A stretch of DNA of 64,000 nucleotides from Acanthamoeba castellanii str. Neff (lineage: Eukaryota > Discosea > Longamoebia > Acanthamoebidae), in the NCBI RefSeq assembly GCF_000313135.1, contig NW_004457592.1, forward strand, positions 129,976-193,975. The letters run 5' to 3'. Made by a program: the position numbers and the translations under genes. This document shows, piece by piece, positions 10,390 through 22,029 of the stretch (position 1 is the first letter of the stretch; each line of letters begins with the position of its first letter). The notes beneath the pieces were generated by a model. That model did no database searches. It was not told where the DNA came from and worked only from the letters and a program-made list of their open reading frames with translations.

Positions 10390-12857
10390 ATGGAGGCAGC
10401 TAGCTCTGCGCCTGCGCCGTCACCTTCCTCCTCGGCTGGCACTGGTCCACCAGCACCGGCACCAGTACCAGCGTGTAACTTCTGCCGCAAAGCGCACACT
10501 GCATGCGATCCGTATCCTGCCCCCTCCTGACAAAAATATGAAACTCCATCAAATCAATCGTTTCATTCTTTGGCTTCGCTTTCCTTCTTCAATCTCCATT
10601 TTTTGTTCCATGATATATTTATATTTATTTATTTTGAACTAATATCTTTAAATAATGGAGTAGTTATTTATGATGAAATAATAATAACATACCAAACCGC
10701 CCATCCATCAGGAACCGGCCGTGTGGGCGGTGCGTGCGGACTGGGCGAGCCCGCCTGTGCGCTGACCCGCCGCCTCGCAAGCGCGGCCGACGCGCACTTC
10801 GCGACTCCATCCCATTAGCCTCACTCTCCTCCTCCTCTGCCTACTCTTCATCTTCCTCCTCGACCACCACTCCCTCCTACGCCAAGCTGCCACTCCCCAC
10901 CACAACCACCACAACCGCCGCCACCTCTCCCGGTCTTCTTCTCCACCACCACCACCACGTCGCCGGCATCCCCTTTCTGCAGCCCGGCCACCGCCACCAC
11001 CCACCACCTCTGCCGCCGCCAGTCGTACTCAGCTCCGCCCGCGGCGGCACCAACAATCCAGGATACATTCCTCAGCCACTGCCCCGCACGCCGCACACCA
11101 ATGTGTCGACACCAAAAGCGACAGCGACAACGCCGGCGTCGGCGTCTGCGGCGACCAAGTTCGAGACCGGCGGCGCCGGCGGCGGTGGGTCGGGGAATAT
11201 GACGGTGGAGAGCCTGGTGGGGCGGATCGAGGTGATGTCGCAGGTGGTGGAGATGCAGGCGGAGGAGATCCGGCAGCTGCGCCAGACGACGGCCCGGCTC
11301 GAGACTAAGCTCGCCCGGCGCAAGGCGGCCCACAGCGAGTCGCGCCAGCTCGTGGAGGAGCTGCGCGAGCGCCAGCGCGAGGCCGAACAGGAGCACGCGC
11401 GGAAGCGGCGCAAGGTCGAGGAGCGCCTGGCGCTCGCCGCCACGAAGCCGACCACGTCGACCTCCATCACTGGAGCTTCTTCGCATTCCATCACTTCATC
11501 GTCATCGTCATCGTCATCGAGCCCGTCGCCATCGTCCACGTCATCGCCGCTGGCGGTGCCGGTCAGCGCAAATGCGGCCATTGGCGGACTGCAGAGCGAG
11601 ATTCACCGGCGGATGCCGTTCCTGCGCCACTACGACATTCGCGCTTCTGCCATCATCAATTTCAGGTATACTGCACACACCACCGCACACACCGCACACC
11701 GCCACACACACAACCGCACGCGCCTGGTTGATAGTTGCAATCGATCGTCAGTTATCCGGTGTGTTCGTTTGAGCTACCCGGCCCCGGTGGATTCACCGAC
11801 GCTCCGCCGGTGCTGGTCTACGCCAACGCGGCCTTCTGCCACCTCACCAACTACCCCCTGGTACATTCACTCCCCGCATTCCAACACATTCTACCACGAG
11901 AGCGTGTCAGCTGACGTGGCACGTGTGTGTGTGTCTGTGCGTGTGTGCGTGTGTCGTGTGTGCGTGCGTGTGGTCGGGCGCCCTATAGGAGCGGCTGCTG
12001 GGGACGCCGTACCACTTCACCTATGTGATCAATCTCCAGCACTACAAACAGGCCATGGTCATCGGTAACAACAGGTACCTGGTCTCATTACCATTCATCG
12101 CACGCAACACACAACGACGCTCACGCCAATCATGCAACACGCTCACACAACACAGACCTCCGTTCGGCGTGACGGAAGTGTACAAATACCAGTCGCTGCT
12201 CCGCTGCGATGGGTGCCTCCTCCGGGTCGACCAGAACCATCAATTCTTCTGCGACGAGAGCGGCAAGGTAACGCCTGGCCCTCGTTCTGTGTGTCATGTC
12301 GTGTGCGTGTCGTGCGTGTCGTGCGCTCACTTTCAAACAAATAACAGTTGCGGTATTCGCTGCTGTGCATCACCGACTGGGACGAGGGCCGGCTCGGGGA
12401 GACCGAGATACTCGGCCAGTGGCTGCCTCCCTCCGCCATCGGCATCACCGCCGACGGCGCAGCCGCTGCGCCCGAGCCGCCACCTCCACTCCAGCCTCAG
12501 CTGCAGCCGCCGCCGGTGCCGACGATGTCGCTGCCCCTGTCCCTGGAGCTGATGCCGCCGCTGCTCCCGCCACCCCACCAGCAACCACAGCTTATCTACC
12601 CTGCCCATGAACAACAACAACATGACCATCACCATCACCATCATCCAGCCCTACGACAACAACATCCTCCACCTGCATATCCGCTCAATCATCTGCAGAA
12701 CCAGCATCAGCATCCACATCAAACACATCCACAGCTTCATCAGCAACAGCAACAGCATCGGCCGCCACCACACCCCAACGCGGTGCAGAGCGATGCGGAG
12801 ATGGCGGGGTGGCTGATGGCCTCCCCTTACCCCAGCGAGTCGTGGCCCTCTGTGTGA
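10390..12857 (+). CDS. Zn2Cys6-PAS transcription factor, array member C
   Basis: Six exons (10390-10511, 10712-11665, 11752-11860, 11989-12074, 12156-12267, 12348-12857), 630 aa. The cluster is CNFCRKAHTACDP plus NRPCGRCVRTGRARLC, followed by basic RKRGRR. Exon 2 carries a long Ser/Thr/Pro/His-rich linker and a strong coil (VVEMQAEEIRQLRQTTARLE) with a basic patch KRRKVEE. PAS-like core: PPVLVYANAAFCHLTNYPL, then LLGTPYHFTYVINLQHYKQA. The tail beyond RYSLLCITDWDEG is Pro/Gln/His-rich, possibly an activation domain. It pairs with member A as a subgroup: both have HxYKQA in exon 4 and lack the AKH start of exon 6 found in most other members. Confidence 0.85.
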
Positions 12858-13122
12858 AACGGAGGTCTTCATCAACACCATTGTCTTGAGACAACTCTTA
12901 TTGAGGTTGAGTGTGTAACTTGCACGTGGGCTATGATACTTGTTGTAGCATTGTTGGAATAGTTTGTCTTGTTGCACAGCAAACTAACAAAAAGGCGAGC
13001 GGCGTACTGCAAGTGCCAGTTTGTGCTTGACAGAACATCGCGCACAACTTGCAAGAGGAAGATAGAAAGGCTCGATGCACAGCACCAGGCGGCCAGAGAA
13101 GCGAAACGGGGACTCTCCCACC
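12858..13122. promoter_or_regulatory. Intergenic region upstream of member D
   Basis: 265 bp between tandem genes C and D, relatively AT-rich. It must contain C's polyadenylation region and D's promoter; I cannot point to specific sites. An in-frame upstream ATG at 13075 would extend D by 16 residues. Confidence 0.4.
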
Positions 13123-13932
13123 ATGGAAGGCTGCAGCTTTTGTGCAGTCTCCAGCTCTCCATGTGATGGGTGCGTGATTCGTCTTGCCCCCCCCCTCTTT
13201 TTCGTTCTCTTCGCCTTTCGCTTTCGCTCTTCCACCCCCCCTTCACTCGTCTGGTGGTGGCCCCTGGCCGGAAAGAACGTGGAATTGGCGTGGCCTTTTC
13301 GGTTTCGTGGAGAACTCTCTACTTCCGTTCCGTTTCTTCTCCAAACCGAAACCATCAAAGCCTGTCTTTTTATCTATTTTTTGAGTTCTTCCCTTTTTCC
13401 CATTTGCCCCTTTATTTTCTCTAAACGTAAACTTTCCTTTTCGGCGTGTGTAGGGGAAAGCCGTGTAGGCGCTGTGTGAGCAAGGGACACCCACACCTGT
13501 GCTCAGGTCCCACTGCGTCATCGATGGCCAAGCCGCGCTTGTTCGGCAGCACTCCCACACCAACTAGTTGGTCGACCACTTCAAACTCATCATCTTCGCC
13601 AGCGTTGACGACGCTCTCGCCGTACAAGAAGAAGCGAAGACGAAGCGCCGACGACGTAGAAGAAGCTGGTCAGCAGCACCGACAATACCGGCGACCACCA
13701 CTGCCCGCGACGAACCAGCTGGCCCGGCCGCAGCAGGCGCCACGTGATGCCGACCGGCGACGAGGCGGCAGCGGCGACTCGACGCTGGCGCTGGTGGGGC
13801 AGACGCTCGAGATGCTGCGGGCCGAGGTGCGGAGCCTGCGCGACGAGAACCAGCGGCTGCGCGACCAAATGACCACGATGATGGCCCACCAGGGCACCAC
13901 CAGCCGCGTTCTCGCGACACTGCAACAACGAG

Positions 13933-13991
<59 letters not shown>

Positions 13992-15469
13992 CCACATAAA
14001 CAACAACGACATCAACAACAACAGCAGCAGCAGCCACAGCCAAAGCAACAGCAAGGAGAACGAGAAAAACAGCCGCGACCGCAATCGGCACAGCGCCTGC
14101 CGCCGATGGCGCTGTTCAGATCATCGGCGTCGAGCACGATGCCGGCGGTGGCACTGGTGGAGGCCATGCACGAACTGCCTTTCCTGCGCGACTACCCTAT
14201 GCTCACCGGCTTCGCCGTTCCCGATTTCAGGTACGCGGCGCACACGACACAACATGGCACAAGACGTCATCACGCACACGCACGATGATGATATGGGTTA
14301 TGTGTATGGTGGGCAGATTCCCGGTCATTGTGGTCGAGTTCGCGTCGGTGTTTGACCATCGGCCGCCTACGATCATCTACGCCAACGCAGCCATGTGCCG
14401 GCTCAGCGAGTACTCCTTGGTACGCCGCCAGTTCTTCACCATCCCTCCTTCTCTTTCTCGCTTTCGCTTTCGCTTTCGTTCTTCTACTTCGTTGGCGCTT
14501 TTTTACGTGCCTTGTACGGCATGATGAATGACGGCTTGGGTCCAGGCTCAATTGATAGGAGCGCCGGTCACAGCACTGATTGTCCTGCAAGAAACCCACC
14601 GCAGGGTCTTGGGGCCGTACATCACCCGACAGTACGCCTTCCCACCTAAAGAAATATTATAATAATTATTATAATAATAATTGATTATTTTTGTTGTTTC
14701 GTTACCTCTTATTTTTTTTAAAAAAAAAACTGAATGTTGCAGGGAGCCAGGCTCGCTTGGCACGGTGTTCCACTTCCACCACCTGATACGCAGCAAGAGC
14801 GGCCGGCTGTGGCGTGCCTTGGCTGATGACACTCAGTTCTTCTTCGACGAGCACGGATCTGTACGACACACAAGACACACGACACACGCACGACCCAGAG
14901 TTTAACATTTTGTCATCCCTAACTGTCGTGCCGCCGGCTGATAGGCCAAGCATACGGTGATCAGCGTGGCCAAGTGGGAAGCCGGACACCTGGGCGATGG
15001 CGAGGAGCTCGGCCACTGGGCGCCGTTGGCCGAGTCGACCGGGCCAGCACCGCCATCATCGTCATCTTCTTCTTCATCGGCGTCGCCGTCATCGTTCCCA
15101 CAACCGGCCAGCCGTCGACACCAACCCCCGCCGCCGCAGCCGTCGCCGCAGTCAATGGCCCCAACCACGACCGCGGCAGCGGCCGCGGCGATGGACCACC
15201 ACCACCACCACCCGGTCATATATTCGCCGGCGACCGAGGAGATGCTCAAGACCCTCCTTGACGCTTCGACCCCGCGCCAATCCTTCTCCTCCTTTTCCTA
15301 TTCCTCGACGCAGGCATCGACAGCCACATCTACATCAACTTCTGCATCGTCCTCGTCATCATCATCATCATCATCGACATCGGCATCGTCGACATCTTCG
15401 TTGTCGGCCTCGACAGGATTGCCGTCTTCGTTCATTCCGCTTTACCTCCCCGACCCCAGTGCCTCCTGA
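13123..15469 (+). CDS. Zn2Cys6-PAS transcription factor, array member D
   Basis: Six exons (13123-13169, 13454-14230, 14317-14419, 14546-14631, 14743-14860, 14945-15469), 551 aa. The zinc cluster starts almost at the initiator Met: MEGCSFCAVSSSPCDG plus GKPCRRCVSKGHPHLC. The coil MLRAEVRSLRDENQRLRDQM is followed by a polyglutamine tract (CAA repeats, about 13928-13992). Then comes the signature linker LPFLRDYPMLTGFAVPDFR and PAS-like PPTIIYANAAMCRLSEYSL, AQLIGAPVTA and SGRLWRALADDTQFFFDE. The C-terminus is Ser/Thr/His-rich. An in-frame upstream ATG at 13075 is possible. It shares exon lengths (86 and 118 nt for exons 4 and 5) with member G. Confidence 0.85.
13928..13992 (+). repeat. CAA trinucleotide tract encoding polyglutamine
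   Basis: About 20 near-uninterrupted CAA codons within exon 2 of member D, followed by a further Gln/His-rich stretch with CAG interruptions. It lies between the coil and the PAS domain and is probably length-variable. Confidence 0.85.
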
Positions 15470-15625
15470 CCTTATCGCACGGGAATTTGTAATTTTGTTC
15501 TGCGCGGGAATTTTCTTTTCTCAGCAGAAGAAACACGGAGAGAAAAGGAGCCAATGGGCAACATGTGATCGCGGTAGGTTTAAACGTGTGACCTTGAAAT
15601 GCAGTTTTAACGCCCGTAGTAGAAC

Positions 15626-17554
15626 ATGGAGCTCGGCAGCAAGAAGAGAGCAGCAAGCGGCAGCCACCGGCAGCCCATCGACTGCAGCAACTGCCGTGGC
15701 GCACAAGTCGCCTGCGATATGTACCTATATTTGTTTCGTATTTGTATTTGTGGTACTTTATTTATTAATATGTCCCTCAAGGTGTCGGCCTTGTGGGCGG
15801 TGCGTGCGGACCGGGTGCGCCCATCTGTGTTCCTCCGAACATGTTGAATTCATCAGCCAAGCACAACAACCCGCACGCCACCACCTTCAACCACCTCCGC
15901 AACTTCACACCGCGCCCTCGTTCTCTTCTTCGTCTTCTTCATCAACTTCATCCATGCCGTCCCCGCAGAGCCTCGACAGTGAGAGTCCACCACCCACTTA
16001 CCACCATCATCATCACCACCTCCTCCACCACTACGGCCACACGCCCCTGGCTCGAGCCGCGGCCGACGGCCCCGGCAGCTGGGCCTGCGACGCCGGGCCT
16101 CAACAGCCGCTGCTGGCCCTGGTCGAGCAGCTGGGCCTCAAGCTGGATCTCCTCGAGCGCGACAACGCGCAGCTGCGGGCCGACCTGCAGGCCTTGACGG
16201 CTCGCCAGCTCGACACCGACGCCACCGTCGGCCGCCTGCGCGCCCAGCTCGCAGCCGCCACCGAGGGCGCGCTGACTGAGCGATCGACAACGAATACCAC
16301 CACGACCACGACCACGACGACGGGCGAGCCGGCGGCCAAGCGCTCGAGGCGGTCGCACCAGGCCGAGGTACATGGCGGCGGCGGCGCATCGTTGGCATTC
16401 CAACACCACCAAGCAGGAGAGGCCGGGACGTGGAGGTCGTTGTTGGACCTGCGCCGCTTGATGCCGTTCCTCGACCCCTACGTCTTGCCCGACACCTTCG
16501 TCCCTCCCGACCTGCGGTCCGTCATCTCTCCACCCACATGCTACGCGCCACATACGCCACACACGCCACACACGCCACACACACAGCACACGCACACACA
16601 CACGGCACACACGGCACACACGGCACACACGGCACACAGTTTATTGAGAACATCACGGCGGTTTGTAGGGGTCCGGTGCTGTGCACGCAGGTGACGACAG
16701 GAGGCGCCGCGCCGCCGGTGTTCGTCTTCGCCAACTCCGCCTTGTGCGAACTGTTCGGCTGCACTCTGGTACCCCTCCCCTGGGCAGTGGTCTATAGCTG
16801 TGTGTGGCGGGGCTGAGCTCAGTCGTGTTGGGGGGGGGGCATTCGAAAGGCGGAGGTCATAGGGCAGCCGCTCACCAGCTTCGTGGCCCTCGACCGTGAG
16901 AAGGCCGCCCGCTTCGCCAAAACTCGCAGCAAGTGCGTGCCCGGTTCTCCAGGGCGTTCTTACGGTGTGTCTCATGCACACGCACACGCACACGCACACG
17001 CACACGCACACGCACACGCACACGCACACGCACACGCACACGCACACGCACACGCACACGCACACGCAAGGACGCCGCTGTATGTGGGACCGGCCCTACC
17101 GATCAGATCGCTCTTCCGCGCCCGAAGCGGCCAGCTGTGGCGGGCGGACTGCAGCTTGCACATCTTCTTCGATCAACATGGCGACGTATGTGCCTCCCCC
17201 CTTGTATATTAGCTGTTTGCCGCGCACTGACTCTGGCGCACCACTCACGGCACTCACGGCACTCACGGCACACAGCCAAAGCACGTCCTCAATTCGCTAG
17301 TTCGATGGGAGCCTGGACAATTGGAGGGCAGCGAGGCCTTCGATCAATGGACGCCCGTGAGCGAGCTATGCAAGCAACTCCTCATCTCCAGCCACGACAT
17401 GCAGCAGCCGCACACGCCGCACGCACACACGACGCCTCACCACCCCATGACGCCAGCAGATGGTGGTCCAGACCTCTTCCCTCCGTGGCTGTCAGCACCG
17501 GGCGACCTCACGCTGGAGGGCCTCAGCCCCAGCGACTACTGGACGCTGCTGTAG
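15626..17554 (+). CDS. Zn2Cys6-PAS transcription factor, array member E
   Basis: Six exons (15626-15720, 15782-16516, 16669-16768, 16850-16932, 17071-17185, 17276-17554), 468 aa. The cluster is CSNCRGAQVACDM plus CRPCGRCVRTGCAHLC, with two extra cysteines in and after the fourth-cysteine segment. The usual RKRGR basic tail is missing here, replaced by SSEHVEFISQAQQ, so DNA contacts may differ. The coil LVEQLGLKLDLLERDNAQLR lies upstream of LMPFLDPYVLPDTFVPPDLR and the PAS-like PPVFVFANSALCELFGCTL. Exon 4 (83 nt) is one codon shorter than the family norm. Intron 4 is made almost entirely of a hexanucleotide repeat. It is convergent with member F. Confidence 0.82.
16973..17069 (+). repeat. (CACACG)n hexanucleotide microsatellite in intron 4 of member E
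   Basis: About 15 nearly perfect CACACG copies fill the intron between the exons ending at 16932 and starting at 17071. It is an alternating purine-pyrimidine tract with Z-DNA potential. It leaves spurious open frames on both strands. Confidence 0.9.
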
Positions 17555-17648
17555 CCATCGCCCACACACACACACAACACACAACACACAACGCCGCACA
17601 TATTGTACACGGGTGCTTTACTGATCGTAACAGAAGACGAAGGAAGAA

Positions 17649-19274
17649 CTAGAGCAAGGGCCACGAGCGAGTCGGGCGGTGGGGTGATGACGACGACGAT
17701 GATGATGACAGGTTGATGGGATGCCGCTGCAGCTGGTGGTTGGCGGCCGTTGTTGGTGCCGACGCCAACTCGGGCGACGAGGTCGAGGGAGACGACGGCT
17801 CGCTGGGTGGTGTGTGGTGCGGCGGATAGAAGAGGATTGTTGCTGGCGGCTGCGGCGATGACGACGAGGTCGATGATGAAGAGAAAGAAGTAGAAAAAGA
17901 AGAGAAAGAAGAAGAGAAAGAGTGTGAGGTTTGGAGAAGCCGCGACTTCTCTTCTGCGGGCGTCGTCGCTTCCACCCAGTCGAGGAGGTTGTCGACAACA
18001 CTTTCGATCGAAGAAGTGGAGGGGACGACCGAGCCTGGCTCGGCGAGCCTGACCCACTGGGTCACGCTGATCAGGGCGTGCCTCGGCTCTGCGCTGCACT
18101 CGCGCACGTGGTGTGGTTGGGTGGCGTTGAAGAAGAACTGAGTGTTGTCGGCCGAGGCGCGCCACAGCCGGCCGCTCTTGCTCCGCAGCACGTGGTGAAA
18201 GTTGTACACCGGACTGATCGCCGGATGCCGCTCGTGGCCTCTGCGCGCGAGAATGAGTCGCGCGCTCGTGTGCGGGTGTCGCGTGTGTCGTGTCACACAA
18301 AAACGTACAGGTCGGGACTCTGAGATGGGACCAACAGCTGGTCGGCCATTGCGACGACTGTGCTCAGCGGCGCCCCAATCAGCTCACCCTATGCAATCGG
18401 AGTTAAAAACAACACGAATCAGGTGCCGTGCAACCACAGATCAATGCGTGAGTCAGGGCCGTACCCAGGAGTACTCGGTAAGCTGGCACGCGGCGGCGTT
18501 GGCGTAGATAATGGTCGGGCGCGAGCCCGCCCCGGCGTAGGCGCAGGCCAGCACAGGAAACCGGAAGTCCGGCACGGCGAAGCCCGTCAGGCTTGGGTAG
18601 TCGTCTAGGAACGTCAGCTCCCTGATGGCCTCCAGCACCGCTGCGCTGGGCCGCTCCTCGGCATTCTCACAACTCCGGTTACCCGTCAACCGCGCGCTCG
18701 CCTTCCGAACTTTCCGCGGCGCGGAACCAACGGTCGATTGTTGGTAATGGTTGCCGTGGAGCAGCGAAGCCAGTGCACTATCGCAGGCGTGCTGCCGGGC
18801 CTTCATGGCGTCGAGCTGCACGTGGATGTGGCGGTTGTCGTCGCGCAGTGCCCGCACCTCTGCCGCCAGCGCCTCGACGGCGCTCACCACCATCGCCACG
18901 GCGCCGCTCACCATCGACGGTGCACCATCGTCGTCGTCGTGTTCATGATGATGTTCAGCTGCTTGCGGTGACGACCACAGCACTTGCGGGCGAGCCTGGA
19001 ACGACTTCTTGGGCAGGCGCTGGTGGACGTCGCCTGGCCCGTTGCGCACGCTCCGGGCTCGCTTCTTGGTCGTGGGCTCCGGAGCACTGAAGATGATGAT
19101 AAAGCAGATGGTGAGGGGATGGTAAAATAGAATGAAATTGAATTGGCCGCGGGTAAAAAAGAGCGAAAGAGAGCGAAAGAGAGGAGGATGACAAAGAGAA
19201 AAAAAGATGAAGAAGAAGAAGAAGAGAAGGTGGTACCTATAAACGACGTGCGTCTCCGCTTGAGGGTGGTTCAT
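17649..19274 (-). CDS. PAS/coiled-coil paralog lacking the zinc cluster, array member F
   Basis: Four exons (19274-19237, 19086-18465, 18388-18309, 18240-17649), 443 aa, an exact multiple of three. Exon 1 encodes only MNHPQAETHVVY and splices in phase 2 to SAPEPTTKKRARSVRNG, so neither half of the Zn2Cys6 cluster is present. A basic stretch remains, followed by the coil VEALAAEVRALRDDNRHIHV, the family linker LTFLDDYPSLTGFAVPDFR and PAS-like RPTIIYANAAACQLTEYSW, GELIGAPLST and SGRLWRASADNTQFFF. Two family introns are gone: the one after PDFR and the one after TQFFF. It could heterodimerise with zinc-bearing paralogs without binding DNA itself; that is inference. Confidence 0.8.
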
Positions 19275-19841
19275 CTTCTCTGTTTTCAATCGAAGATCGA
19301 TACCTTTTTGGAAAAGTGGATGCAACACAATCCTCTATTGAGGATCAGGTCAAGGAGCAAGCAAGCGTTGTCTTTGAGGTGCGAGCTGGACAAGTGATAG
19401 GAGAAGAAGATAAAAAGATCGAGGCAAGCCTGGTTTACTGAGTGCAAGTGGTCGCCATGGTGGTGCGGAATGGTCACAGGAACCCACAGCAGCACGAAAT
19501 GTTCCCCGATCTCGACCGATCACCAAACCGCTCTATAAGTGGACCTGCTTGGGCAAAGCACAGTGGCTGCGGAGTTGCCGGGAGCTTTTGATTGGGCCTC
19601 GATGTCGCACCGTTGCCTGGAAGCTGATGGTCAGCAGAGCCAGGAGAAGAAAGTGCAGAAGAAATTTCAAATGACCAATCGGCTAGCCCGTTGCACATCG
19701 CCTACATCAGCGTTGATTGCGACGTGGTCACGCCGAAGACCTAGGCGATGACAACAGATGCTCCACCAAGACAGTGCTTGTTAAGTGGCTGATGTGGTGG
19801 TGGTGGCAATGGGTGTGGGCTGATTGACCGCGGCAGAACGC
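19275..19841. other. Intergenic region between members F and G
   Basis: About 570 bp upstream of F and downstream of G (both minus strand). I see only short open stretches, for example plus-strand codons reading HIAYISVDCDVVTPKT before a TAG near 19744, with no supporting exon structure. No gene is called. F's promoter must be here. Confidence 0.4.
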
Positions 19842-21526
19842 TTAGAGATAGCTAGAGTCCAGAAGCTGCAGAATCAGCGCCATCTCCTCCGTCGGCGGCG
19901 AAGGCGGACTCGAAGACCGGGACGATGATGATGACGACGAGGAGGAGGAGAAGCTGCCGTCGCCATTAGCATCATCATCATCATCGGCGATCGCCCTGGC
20001 CGGCAGTGCCGGCCACAGCTTGTGGGTATCTCCGGCGCTAGCGTTGGTGGAGCAGGTGGCTCGTCGGCCGCAGCGGCCGTGGGCGCGGGCGAAGGCGAGG
20101 CGGTCCAGGTCGAGCGGAAGCTGGGGCCCGAGGTCATGCCCTCCCAGTGGTCGATAACTTCCCCCTCGCGCAGGTGACCCTCTTCCCACTGCGTCAGGTT
20201 GACCACGATGTGCTTCGGCTGTGTTGTGGTGTGTCGTGCGTGTCGTGTTGTAGTGGAGTGTGGCGTGTTGTGAATTGTGTTTCTCAGAGTGAGTGCGAGG
20301 GAAGAGACAGGCAGATGGAGGAGGACGCAACGCACGGTTCCGTTTTGGCCGAAGAAGAATTGGGTGCTGTCGGCCAAGGTGCGCCACAGACGTCCGCTTC
20401 TGGAGCGTATGAGGGTGTTGAAGCTGTACACGGGACTCAACGACAACGGATCTCTGCAGACGCAAGTGAGTTGCGTGGGGGAGGGTGTTGTTCGTTGTGC
20501 GGTGGTGAGTGAGGTGAGATGAGGAGAACTGGCGTACTTGTTGGAGAGAAAGGGTCCCATCTTTAGTCGCGCGGATTCTTGCATCACGACGACCTTCGTG
20601 ACCAGAGCGCCAACCAATTCCCTCTACACCAACATCCAACGGCGGGCCATACGGTGAAAAGGTTATCGCCTCAGCAATCTACAGCCGGGGGAGGCGTACG
20701 AAAGTGTAGCCTGATAGCCGACACATGGCCGCGTTGGCGAACAGGATGGTGGGCGGGACTGGGTCGAATATAGTGTTGCCCGGGTACACGCACGCCAGCA
20801 CCGGGTATCTGCACATGTAGTGTACTTGTCAGCCGCCACCTTAACCACCACGACCAGCCACCTTAACCACCACGACCAGCCACCTTAACGAGAGTTGCGT
20901 GCCTAAAGTCAGGAATGGCGAAGCCGGCCAGGCTGGGGTAGTCGTGCAGGAAGGGAAGCTCGCGCATGGCCTCCAGCAATGCTCGCGACGGCCACATGGT
21001 AGACGACGTTGGCAAAGGTGGAGGGGTTACGGTTAAGGTGGCGGATGAGATGGTGGGGGTTGTGGTGAGCTTGAGCACGGAGGTGAGCTGGTTGGTGGCG
21101 TGCTGCTGGCCGCGCATGGCCTCCAGGTCGGCTCTCATTTGCCTGTTGTCGGCGGCCAGATCTCGCACCTCGGCCGTGAGCAGCCCGACGGCCTGCAGCA
21201 GGTCTCCAAACTGCTGGTTCTTCCATTGGTCCACCACCGCCGCCTTATTGCTGCTGCTGCTGCTGGGCTCTCGTCTTCTCTTTCTCAACGCTGCGGCGGT
21301 TGTGGGCGGTGTAGTGGAGGAGGAAGGTGGTGGTGGGGCATCGGAGCACAGGTGTGAGTAACCCTTCCGTATGCAGTGTCCACACGGCCGGCCCCTAGAT
21401 GTAGATTGTAAATCAATAAAAAATGGAAAAAAAACAACAAAAAAAAAGAATGAAACGAAGCAAAAGGGGAGGAGTGAACCTGTCGCAGGGGATTTGGAAG
21501 ACAACACAAAAGTTGCAATCAAGCAT
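19842..21526 (-). CDS. Zn2Cys6-PAS transcription factor, array member G
   Basis: Six exons (21526-21480, 21394-20903, 20808-20700, 20623-20538, 20453-20336, 20218-19874) give 398 aa. The start MLDCNFCVVFQIPCDR puts the cluster at the N-terminus as in D; exon 2 completes it with GRPCGHCIRKGYSHLC. The coil is followed by LPFLHDYPSLAGFAIPDFR, then PPTILFANAAMCRLSGYTF, ELVGALVTKVVV, SGRLWRTLADSTQFFF and KHIVVNLTQWEEGHL. The intron after PDFR has a GC donor (AG|GCACGC) and a normal AG acceptor. In the last exon a different frame to 19842 gives a more protein-like acidic/serine-rich tail ending LLDSSYL, so the true 3' end may involve a frameshift or an unrecognised splice. Confidence 0.78.
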
Positions 21527-21892
21527 CACCCTCCCTTTCTTGCTGGCAACGGAGAAGTTTGTTGCGGAAGCAAGCTCTGTAGCAAACAGAGAGCGATACC
21601 TGAGGTACCCAAGCCTTAAGAAAGCTGTGGCGACTTTTGCGGAACAGGTTGTGCAGCTTTTATCCGCACCGGTCTTCATGCGACCGTTCAGCCGTTCTTC
21701 ATGGAGCTGCTGCGCTCCCGTTAGTCGCACATGGGCACACTTGACCAACGGTGTCAGCTTGGACTACGTAACCTTCTGTATCCTATGGTTACCTTCGCCG
21801 TTCATGAGGTAACCCTGTCGACATCAGGATCCTTTCGCTAGCAACGGAAATTGTTTTTCATGGCTTTTTTTCTCTAACGTCTCTCCCATCAC

Positions 21893-21967
21893 ATGGATGC
21901 ATCGGTCAAGGTCGAGAAGGAGGAGGAGGAGGAGGAGCACACTGTAAAGAGAGAGGAGCACATATAA
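21893..21967 (+). CDS. Tiny acidic/basic open frame at edge of island B (doubtful)
   Basis: A 24-residue frame with ATG and TAA, containing KVEKEEEEEE and VKREE, both similar to the SUMO acceptor consensus (psi-K-x-E). It lies between the start of member G and the CpG-poor repeat. It could be a first exon, a uORF or chance. There is no homolog I can name. Confidence 0.15.
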   Translation: MDASVKVEKEEEEEEHTVKREEHI

Positions 21968-22029
21968 CCCTCATAATTGGTCTCACTGCTGTTCCTGCCA
22001 CCTTTTCATAGTCACCCTTGTTGCTGCCA

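Noticed and set aside
16541..17652. Val/Cys- or His/Ala-repeat proteins
   Set aside because: Read-through of the (CACACG)n intron of array member E on either strand.
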